Assembly: GCA_020442475.1 (NCBI GenBank)
Contig: JAGRKA010000004.1
Coordinates: 17,524 to 81,523 of the forward strand
DNA from: Alphaproteobacteria bacterium
GTDB taxonomy: Bacteria > Pseudomonadota > Alphaproteobacteria > Micavibrionales > Micavibrionaceae
Direction: 5' to 3'
Length of the DNA stretch: 64,000 bases
Below the pieces are notes generated by a model. It made no database searches. It was not told the origin of the DNA and saw only the letters and a list, made by a program, of their open reading frames with translations. This document shows positions 57,610 through 64,000 of this stretch, one piece after another. Made by a program: the position numbers and the translations under genes. Every line of letters starts with the position of its first letter. Position 1 is the first letter of the stretch.

Positions 57610-57624
57610 ATGGTTTGTGTCAAA

Positions 57625-58407
57625 TCATGAAAAGCGTAGCGCGGCAATTGAAGCGGCGATGTCATCCGCGCACATCAGGCTTTCACCGATCAGGAAGGCC
57701 TTGTAACCGTCTTTGTGGAGCGATTCAACCGTTTGCGGATCGCTGATTCCGCTTTCGGCAACCCTTAGGGCGGCATCAGGGATACGAGAAGCCAAATCAT
57801 GCGATGTCTGGACATCGACAGCAAGCGTTTTGAGGTTCCGGTTATTGACGCCAATCATGGCAGGCGATAATTTCAGCGCACGCTTCAACTCTTGTGCATC
57901 ATGGATTTCAACCAGAACATCCATATTCAGAGATACGGCCAGATCATAAAGTATACGGGCTTGGGAATCCCCCAGTGCGGCCATGATGAGAAGGACGCAA
58001 TCGGCACCAAGAGCGCGTGATTCATAAATCTGGTATGGCTCCAGCATAAAATCTTTACGCAAGAGAGGGAGATTTACGACTTCGCGTACGGCCCGCAGAT
58101 AATCGTCATGCCCCTGAAAATAGGGTTCATCGGTCAGAACGGAGATGCAGGATGCACCGTTTTCTTCATAAATGCAGGCAATGCGTACAGGGTCAAAATC
58201 TACGCGGATCAAGCCTTTGCTGGGGGAGGCTTTTTTGATTTCGGCAATCAGGGCCGGTCCGTTTTTGCGTCGAAGTGCATCGATGAAGCCGCGTGCTTTC
58301 GGTGCATCAGCGGCACATTTTTCAATTTTAGCCTGTGAAACGGCTTCTTTACGGGTCGCAACATGGAGCACTTTACGGGCACAGATTTCATCAAGAACGC
58401 TGCTCAT
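57625..58407 (-). CDS. trpC: Indole-3-glycerol phosphate synthase
   Basis: This 260-residue TIM-barrel enzyme closes the indole ring in tryptophan synthesis. Motifs are PALIAEIKKASPSKGLIR, LRKDFMLEPYQIYESRALGA, VEIHDAQELKRAL, IGVNNRNLKT and VAESGISDPQTV. It overlaps the end of trpD by 4 bases. In many alphaproteobacteria moaC and moeA follow it before lexA; here only 140 bases separate trpC from lexA. Confidence 0.98.
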   Translation of the reverse strand: MSSVLDEICARKVLHVATRKEAVSQAKIEKCAADAPKARGFIDALRRKNGPALIAEIKKASPSKGLIRVDFDPVRIACIYEENGASCISVLTDEPYFQGHDDYLRAVREVVNLPLLRKDFMLEPYQIYESRALGADCVLLIMAALGDSQARILYDLAVSLNMDVLVEIHDAQELKRALKLSPAMIGVNNRNLKTLAVDVQTSHDLASRIPDAALRVAESGISDPQTVESLHKDGYKAFLIGESLMCADDIAASIAALRFS

Positions 58408-59426
58408 AGGGCTGTATACTCCTGCGAAAAGGCTGCGTATGTCTGAAGTGTTTCCAGAGCCTTACCGCTATCGAGTGTACTTGCTGCAACGCGTACGGCT
58501 TCTTTCAGCGTTTGTGCCGGGTCGTGGATGCATAGGGCCGCAGCCGTATTAGCGAGCACGATATCGCGGTAGGCGCCCTTTTGCTCCTCAAGGAGTGCGC
58601 GCAGTGCCGAGGCATTGTCCTCAGGCGTTCCGCCCTTGAGCGCTTCCGGCGGCGATACGGGCAGGCCAAAATCTTCCGGCGAGAGGGTTTGATCTTCGAT
58701 ATGTCCGTCATCGTACAGGATTGACGCATAAGTCAGGCCTGTCACGGTGATTTCATCAAGCCCGTCTGCGCCGTGAACGACCCAGGCCCGCTTTGTGCCA
58801 AGCCTGTGCAGAGTCTCGGCCATCGGACGGGTCCAACGTTTATCGAACACACCGACAAGCTGGAGCCGCGTTCCAGCCGGGTTTGCCAGTGGCCCGAGCA
58901 GGTTGAATATGGTTCGTTTGCCGAGTTTCTTACGGATCGGTGCGACATATTTCATGGCTTCGTGGTGACGTGGTGCCATGAGAAACGCAAAATGGAAGCG
59001 GCGCAGGGCTTCTTCAAGAGCTGGCGCAGGTACTTCGAGGCGAACCCCCAGAGCTTCCAGAACGTCGGCTGTTCCGGATTTTGAGCTGGCTGCGCGGTTG
59101 CCGTGCTTGGCGACCGGGATGCCGCAGGCGGCGGTCAAGAGCGCTACAGCCGTTGATATATTATATGTACCGGAGGCATCCCCACCCGTGCCGCAGCAGT
59201 CTATGGCGTCTTCCGGTGCGGTGATGGAGAGTGCTTTTTGACGCATAACGCGGGCGGCACCCGTGATTTCGTCAACGCTTTCGCCGCGTTCGGCCAGTGT
59301 TGTAAGGAAGGTCGCGATATCGTCGTCTGCCGCCTGTCCACTCATAATAGCGTTCATGGCTTCGATCATTTGATCTTCAGACAGAGGCTCCCGTGCGGCG
59401 GTGACAATGGCTCTAAAATCGGTCAT
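58404..59426 (-). CDS. trpD: Anthranilate phosphoribosyltransferase
   Basis: This 340-residue enzyme transfers phosphoribose from PRPP to anthranilate. The PRPP and anthranilate loops are CCGTGGDASGTYNIST and KHGNRAASSKSGTADVLEAL, followed by APRHHEAMKYVAPIRKKLG and FNLLGPLANPA. It is a stand-alone TrpD, not fused to TrpG. It lies 5 bases after trpG and overlaps trpC. Confidence 0.98.
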   Translation of the reverse strand: MTDFRAIVTAAREPLSEDQMIEAMNAIMSGQAADDDIATFLTTLAERGESVDEITGAARVMRQKALSITAPEDAIDCCGTGGDASGTYNISTAVALLTAACGIPVAKHGNRAASSKSGTADVLEALGVRLEVPAPALEEALRRFHFAFLMAPRHHEAMKYVAPIRKKLGKRTIFNLLGPLANPAGTRLQLVGVFDKRWTRPMAETLHRLGTKRAWVVHGADGLDEITVTGLTYASILYDDGHIEDQTLSPEDFGLPVSPPEALKGGTPEDNASALRALLEEQKGAYRDIVLANTAAALCIHDPAQTLKEAVRVAASTLDSGKALETLQTYAAFSQEYTAL

Positions 59427-59431
59427 GACGC

Positions 59432-60001
59432 TTATAGTCTGGTTACAAAATTTTGCAGGATCTTGATCCCGTTTTGCGTCGCAATGCTTTCCGGGTGGAA
59501 CTGGACGCCAAAAATCGGGTGGTCTTTATGCTCGACACCCATAATCAACCCATCATCCGTTTCGGCTGTGACGGTCAGGCTATCGGGTATGCTCTCACGC
59601 TCAATTACAAGAGAATGGTAGCGTGTAACCTCCATTGGAGAGGGGAGGCTTTCGAACAAGCCTTTTTCGTCATGAGATATTTTTGAGACTTTGCCATGCA
59701 TTGGTGCAGCACGGACAATTTTCCCGCCAAAAGCCTGCCCAATCGTCTGATGACCAAGACAAACGCCGAGGAGAGGGATGTTTTCCTTGGCGGCGCAAGC
59801 TGTAAGATCAAGGCAGATTCCGGCGTGGTCGGGGTCGGACGGGCCGGGAGAAATGACGATTCCTTTTGGCGCTTGCGCGATGACCTCTTCGGGTTTGATC
59901 TGGTCGTTACGATAGACGGAAACATCCACGCCCAGATCGCCGAAATACTGGACGAGGTTATACGTAAAGCTGTCATAATTATCGATCAATATCAGCGTCA
60001 T
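59432..60001 (-). CDS. trpG: Anthranilate synthase glutaminase subunit
   Basis: This 189-residue class I glutamine amidotransferase supplies ammonia to TrpE. The N-terminus is LILIDNYDSFTYNLVQYFGD, the nucleophile elbow is LLGVCLGHQTIGQAFGG, and the catalytic His/Glu are in FGVQFHPESIAT. The frame opens at 60037, but ATG 60001 gives the family N-terminus and is preceded by AAAGGCGGG. It is separated from trpE by a gene on the other strand. Confidence 0.96.
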   Translation of the reverse strand: MTLILIDNYDSFTYNLVQYFGDLGVDVSVYRNDQIKPEEVIAQAPKGIVISPGPSDPDHAGICLDLTACAAKENIPLLGVCLGHQTIGQAFGGKIVRAAPMHGKVSKISHDEKGLFESLPSPMEVTRYHSLVIERESIPDSLTVTAETDDGLIMGVEHKDHPIFGVQFHPESIATQNGIKILQNFVTRL

Positions 60002-60105
60002 CCCGCCTTTATGACGCAGAGCGCACGAAAAAAGCAAGGGATAAAGCGGGGCTGTTAAACTGTTTGCGGCTTTACCATGAAAATAAAGAGGCGTATGCTG
60101 CCCGT

Positions 60106-61416
60106 ATGAAACGCTACGCCAGTCCGCGCGGAACCCTCCAGTTTATTCTCGTTGCCATTATTCTGATGATTTTGGTGGATGGCTTTATACTGGGCGGTTT
60201 CAATCGCGGCGTTAAGGACCTACCCCTTCCTCAGCCGCCGGATTACAGCTTTACGGCCGTCCAACAGGGTGGCTCTCGCGTACCGCAGACGCCCTTATCT
60301 TCACCACGTTGGGCGGCTGGCGACCTTTCTTCACAATTCTTAATGGATTTACCGCATTCCATACCTCTTCCTGCGCAGGATTCGGAACATGATTTTCTGA
60401 TAGAGGAGGAGCCTCCTCCTGTTGTGCAAGAGCCCGTGCAGAAAAAGACGCCGGTGCAGCCCTCACCGCCTGCCTATCGCTATAGCGCGAAAAACTCTAA
60501 TCCCGGAAAACCGGCAAAGCTGGTGATCATTATCGACGATCTGGGGATGGACCGAAAGCGAAGCGGGCAAGTTATTGAGATCAAGGCCCCGTTGACGCTC
60601 GCATTCCTGCCATACGCAGAAAACCTAAAAGAGATTACCGAACGGGCAAAAGAAGGCGGGCATGAATTGCTGATTCATATGCCGATGGAGCCTTTAAATG
60701 CGGGCATAGATCCCGGCCCGATTGCTTTGCTTGATGGAATGGCGCCGGAGGCGTTTGACGCGGCCCTAGAGAAGGCGTTTCTCTCTTTTGACGGCTATAT
60801 CGGGATCAATAACCATATGGGGAGCAAGCTGACTCGCGAGCCTGAATCTATGGAGCGTGTTATGCGCGCGCTGAAAAGGCGGGGGCTGGCTTTTGTCGAT
60901 TCCAAGACGATCCACGATTCTGTCGCCGGAGATATGGCTCGGCGCTACGGCCTGGATTATGCCGAACGGGACGTTTTTCTTGACCATCAGGATACGGAGG
61001 TTTTTGTTGCCCAAGCTCTTGCCAAGCTGGAGAGGGTTGCGCTTGAGAAAGGTTCTGCTATTGCGATCGGTCATCCGAAAGATTCAACGATCACAGTGTT
61101 GAACCGCTGGCTTCCAACTTTAAAAGAGCGAGGTTTTGAAGTCGTTCCAGTGAGCGAGGTTTTGAATAGACCGTTACAGGAGGAGGGCGAGCAAGCTGGA
61201 CTCAGCCTAAAGCCGCTTGCCCTTGATGCTCAGCCGTTGCCCCGGCAGCAAGCTGAGAAACAGGCGGAGCGTCATGCTGTTAACGATACGGGGGCGGCTC
61301 GTTCTTTGGCGATATCGCCGGAAATGCTTCTTCTTCGCGAGCCTTTTGGGCCGCCATCTGCTGATGCTTCCAGAAGTAGCGGGGCCGCTACGTACGACGA
61401 TTTGAGCGTTCAATAG
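60106..61416 (+). CDS. Divergent polysaccharide deacetylase (YibQ/DUF610 family)
   Basis: This protein of about 436 residues has one N-terminal membrane anchor (FILVAIILMILVDGFILGGF), a Pro-rich linker, and a deacetylase-like NodB-fold domain starting at KLVIIIDDLGMDRKRSG. Conserved segments are LLIHMPMEP and GINNHMGSKLT. The family is predicted to act on envelope polysaccharide; its true substrate is not established. A low-complexity tail of about 80 residues follows. The start is set at ATG 60106; TTG 60064 is an alternative. It reads opposite to the trp genes, between trpG and trpE, and its last 29 bases overlap the end of trpE. Confidence 0.87.
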   Translation: MKRYASPRGTLQFILVAIILMILVDGFILGGFNRGVKDLPLPQPPDYSFTAVQQGGSRVPQTPLSSPRWAAGDLSSQFLMDLPHSIPLPAQDSEHDFLIEEEPPPVVQEPVQKKTPVQPSPPAYRYSAKNSNPGKPAKLVIIIDDLGMDRKRSGQVIEIKAPLTLAFLPYAENLKEITERAKEGGHELLIHMPMEPLNAGIDPGPIALLDGMAPEAFDAALEKAFLSFDGYIGINNHMGSKLTREPESMERVMRALKRRGLAFVDSKTIHDSVAGDMARRYGLDYAERDVFLDHQDTEVFVAQALAKLERVALEKGSAIAIGHPKDSTITVLNRWLPTLKERGFEVVPVSEVLNRPLQEEGEQAGLSLKPLALDAQPLPRQQAEKQAERHAVNDTGAARSLAISPEMLLLREPFGPPSADASRSSGAATYDDLSVQ

Positions 61417-62899
61417 CCATTTCTGCCGCCCGGATAAGGGCGCGGGATTTATTGATTGTTTCCTGATATTCGAATTCCGGATCGCTGTCGGCGACGACAC
61501 CGCCTCCGGCCTGCACATAGAGCTTGCCGTCTTTCACGAGAGCTGTCCGCAGTGCGATACAGGTATCAAGTTCGCCATTGCCGGAGATATAGCCTGCACA
61601 GCCCGCATAGTAACTCCTCCGACTGGTTTCTAACTCATCAATGATTTCCATGGCCCGAACTTTCGGCGCGCCGCTGACCGTTCCCGCCGGAAAACCTGCG
61701 AACAGGGCGTCGATCATGTCCAGATCTTCACGCAAGCGGCCCTCGACATTCGAAACGATATGCATCACATGGGAATAGCGCTCGACCATAAAACTGTCCG
61801 TGACCTTGACGCTTCCATATGTGCAGACACGACCGACATCATTGCGGCCCAGATCAAGAAGCATCAAATGCTCCGCGCGTTCCTTCGGGTCCGCAAGCAA
61901 CTCTTCCTCAAGCGCTTTATCCTCCTCCGGTGTCGCGCCGCGTTTGCGTGTCCCGGCGATTGGGCGGATCGTGACTATATCTTCACGGACACGGACAAGA
62001 ATCTCCGGGCTTGAGCCGACGATGGAAAAGCCTTCAAAGGAGAGGTGGAACATAAAAGGTGAGGGGTTCAGGCGGCGCAGGGCGCGGTAAAGCTCGAAAG
62101 AGGGCAAGTCAAAAGCGGTTGAAAAGCGCTGGCCGGGAACAACCTGAAAAATCTCGCCTGCACGAATATACTCAACGGCCTTTTCAACGGCATCGTGGTA
62201 TTGTTCGCGGGTCATATTGGATTCGACACTTAACGGCGTTGAGAGGCAGCTTTCATGGTGAAGCAGCGCGGGTGCAATTCGTTTTTCAAGGCGCATCACA
62301 GCGTCTTTGATCCGTTTTTGCGCCGCGTTATAGGCCTCCTGCGGCTCCACGGCGCTGTTATCTGCATGCTCATAGACGGGGGCGATAAGGCTGATCGTGT
62401 TTTTAATATTGTCAAAAATTACAAGCAGAGACGGGCGGATGAGGACACTGTCCGGAATTCCGAGATCATCCGGATTTGAATCCGGCAGCTTTTCAACCAG
62501 CCGGACCATATCGTAGCCCATGTAACCGAACAGGCCGGAAACAGCCATTGGCGGTAAATCGTCCGGCCCTTTATTGTCGATGTGACAGCTCTTGATCGTG
62601 TCACGTAATGACTCAAGAGGGAGTTGCGATACGGGCTTGCCATTCAGGGCCGCTTTTCCATCCTTGCAGGTCCAGATCGTATCCGGCGCAAAGCCGATAA
62701 TCGAATAACGCCCAAGCGTTTCACCACCCTCAACCGATTCGAGTAAAAAGCAGTAAGGCTCTGTGCCGCAAAGTTTAAGATATGCCGAAACCGGTGTTTC
62801 CAGATCGCCGGGGATGCGCTCCCAAAGAAGCTGCGTCTCCCCTTTGTTAAAAAGACGCTCAAACAGGTCCGGGGAGGGCATTAAAGGATCGCTCATCAT
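61388..62899 (-). CDS. trpE: Anthranilate synthase component I
   Basis: This enzyme of about 503 residues makes anthranilate from chorismate using ammonia from TrpG. The feedback-binding region near LLESVEGGETLGRYSIIGF is present. The catalytic core has SPFMFHLSFEGFSIVGSSPE, RPIAGTRKRGATPEED and LLDLGRNDVGRV. The frame begins with TTG 62917, overlapping the upstream stop; ATG 62899 or 62896 is more likely the start. No leader peptide is visible in the coupling to the upstream chaperone gene. Confidence 0.97.
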   Translation of the reverse strand: MMSDPLMPSPDLFERLFNKGETQLLWERIPGDLETPVSAYLKLCGTEPYCFLLESVEGGETLGRYSIIGFAPDTIWTCKDGKAALNGKPVSQLPLESLRDTIKSCHIDNKGPDDLPPMAVSGLFGYMGYDMVRLVEKLPDSNPDDLGIPDSVLIRPSLLVIFDNIKNTISLIAPVYEHADNSAVEPQEAYNAAQKRIKDAVMRLEKRIAPALLHHESCLSTPLSVESNMTREQYHDAVEKAVEYIRAGEIFQVVPGQRFSTAFDLPSFELYRALRRLNPSPFMFHLSFEGFSIVGSSPEILVRVREDIVTIRPIAGTRKRGATPEEDKALEEELLADPKERAEHLMLLDLGRNDVGRVCTYGSVKVTDSFMVERYSHVMHIVSNVEGRLREDLDMIDALFAGFPAGTVSGAPKVRAMEIIDELETSRRSYYAGCAGYISGNGELDTCIALRTALVKDGKLYVQAGGGVVADSDPEFEYQETINKSRALIRAAEMAIERSNRRT

Positions 62900-62913
62900 A
62901 TGACTTTCGTGGA

Positions 62914-64000
62914 TCAATAGCTTTCAGGGCCGGCGCCGTAACTGCGCTCCAGCAATGCCGCATTGACGCGTACACCGTATTGCGCGCGCTTGCTTTCCAG
63001 ATAAAGGGCTAAAGCTTCGGTGCGTGTCGATTTAACCAGAGCCTTATCAAGATTTTCTGCATCTTTCCGAGCCTCTTCCGTCTGCGGTGCGATGCTTTCC
63101 GGGAGGTGTACGTCAAGAACACGCGCAATGGCAACACCGTCTTTTAGCGGGATTGACAGCGGTTCATCAGGCTGCGCTTCAAATAAAGCGGCAAGGCCCG
63201 CCGGTGTCAGCGGCGCTTTGGGCGTGTCTGCTCGCGAGATATCTGTAAGTGTCGCCAGAGCTTTCCCCTCGCTTTTTGCAGCGTCCTTAAAGGAGCGTGT
63301 CCCGGTCCGCAGTTCTTCGAGCAGAGCCTTAACCCGTGCGGTATTTTCTGCGCGGCGCTGGTCAGCCATCCAGCGTTTTTCGATGGCGGTCTTAACCTCT
63401 TCAAACGGTGTATAGCTTTTCGGCGTTTGTTTTTGGAGGTGCAGCGCGACAAAAGAGCCACTCTTCGTTTCAAAAATTGGAGATGTTTGGCCTTCCTCAA
63501 GCGTCAGGCCCGTATCCAGAAAAGCGGCTCTGTCATCGGCGTAGGCTTTCAGCGCATCTTTTCCGTCTGGGCTTTGTCCAAAGCCGTTCATGGTAGAAAG
63601 AGGCGTAATCTCAACATCGACCTGTTGCGCAACGTCTTCCAAAGAGGCGCCGCCTGCAAGCAGATCGTCTACGGTATTTGCCAGATTATATTGTTCATCC
63701 AGCAATTTGCTTTCAACGAGTTCGTCCCGGATTTTATTTTTGACCTCTTCAAAGGGCTGCGTATGGGCCGATTCGGTTTTTGAAACAATAATGACGTGCC
63801 AGCCGAGAGGTGATTCGAGCGGGCCGAGAATATCACCGGCAGAGGCTTCAAAGACTGGTTCACGGATGGAGTCCAGAACGCCGCCTTTTTCAAAACTCTG
63901 AGCTTCGATATAGCCGTTGAAGTTAGAGGTTATGTCCTGTACGGCGTCTTTCAGGGATGTTTTCCCCGCCTTGACCTTCGCTGCAATAGCTTTGGCACCT
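62914..64000 (-). CDS. PpiD/SurA-type peptidyl-prolyl isomerase, C-terminal part
   Basis: The gene enters from beyond the right edge and ends at 62914; 362 codons are visible without a stop. Part of a parvulin (PPIC) domain is seen in GDILGPLESPLGWHVIIVSK, followed by QPFEEVKNKIRDELVESKLL. A second rotamase-like or chaperone region follows (GDTGLTLEEGQ-like segment, then PFEEVKTAIEKRW). The layout and its place before trpE fit the alphaproteobacterial PpiD-like periplasmic folding factor. Its stop overlaps the possible TTG of trpE. The N-terminal membrane anchor is outside the window. Confidence 0.87.
   Translation of the reverse strand, partial: GAKAIAAKVKAGKTSLKDAVQDITSNFNGYIEAQSFEKGGVLDSIREPVFEASAGDILGPLESPLGWHVIIVSKTESAHTQPFEEVKNKIRDELVESKLLDEQYNLANTVDDLLAGGASLEDVAQQVDVEITPLSTMNGFGQSPDGKDALKAYADDRAAFLDTGLTLEEGQTSPIFETKSGSFVALHLQKQTPKSYTPFEEVKTAIEKRWMADQRRAENTARVKALLEELRTGTRSFKDAAKSEGKALATLTDISRADTPKAPLTPAGLAALFEAQPDEPLSIPLKDGVAIARVLDVHLPESIAPQTEEARKDAENLDKALVKSTRTEALALYLESKRAQYGVRVNAALLERSYGAGPESY

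Noticed and set aside
1-64000. CRISPR array, insertion sequence, prophage or defence island
   Set aside because: No regularly spaced direct repeats, transposase, integrase or phage structural gene was seen; the only repeats are short intergenic palindromes.

Overview
The window is a chromosome segment from an alphaproteobacterium, essentially all of it coding. The strongest evidence is gene order. A block runs nuoN-birA-coaX-rnj-DUF1467-proS-lolC-lolD-dnaE, then rpsB-tsf-pyrH-frr-uppS-cdsA-dxr-rseP-bamA-skp-lpxD-fabZ-lpxA-lpxI-lpxB, then gltA-gltX-comEC-lexA-trpC-trpD-trpG-trpE-ppiD. I recognise these segments as alphaproteobacterial synteny. A LexA box of the alphaproteobacterial GTTC-N7-GTTC type supports this. 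I cannot name the genus. The base composition is moderate and some enzymes are atypical (archaeal/eukaryotic-like ProS, long-form PurL), which suggests a less studied lineage, but that is only a guess.

Layout. Positions 1-1000 hold the 3' end of a tRNA and two small paralogous membrane-protein genes. Positions 1115-6255 (minus strand) hold nuoA-F followed by a YbjQ-family gene. Positions 6379-12846 are an accessory and purine stretch: an A+T-rich unrecognised 406-residue protein, a divergent intergenic region with a mini-ORF, a perfect 12-bp hairpin and a good promoter, a His/Met-rich outer-membrane protein, and convergent purL-purQ. Positions 12978-24004 (plus) hold nuoG-N, interrupted by a MazG-like gene, a palindromic repeat and an antisense PagL-like gene. 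Positions 24020-31634 hold biotin, CoA, RNA-decay, tRNA-charging and lipoprotein-export genes. Positions 31922-51717 hold dnaE and the long translation, isoprenoid and envelope-biogenesis run. Positions 51739-64000 hold citrate synthase, GltX, ComEC, LexA, the trp genes and a truncated PpiD-like chaperone.

How the genes work together. The fourteen nuo genes encode a complete complex I, with all visible Fe-S ligands present. UppS, CdsA, Dxr, RseP, BamA, Skp, LpxD/FabZ/LpxA/LpxI/LpxB, LolCD and PpiD form an envelope programme: isoprenoid carrier, phospholipid, lipid A, lipoprotein sorting and outer-membrane protein folding. TrpE, G, D and C cover the early and middle steps of tryptophan synthesis.

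No CRISPR array, transposase, prophage or obvious defence system is visible, and I did not find a clearly new multi-gene system. The points most worth following are: the nuo locus split in a way one inversion would explain, the xenologous ProS in a conserved slot, the long PurL/PurQ pair, the tandem RseP genes, the paralogous small-protein pair beside the tRNA, the leader/hairpin region at 7.73-7.86 kb, and the structured rpsB leader. No gap between genes exceeds about 300 bases. The two largest (7600-7896 and 31635-31921) are described as features.
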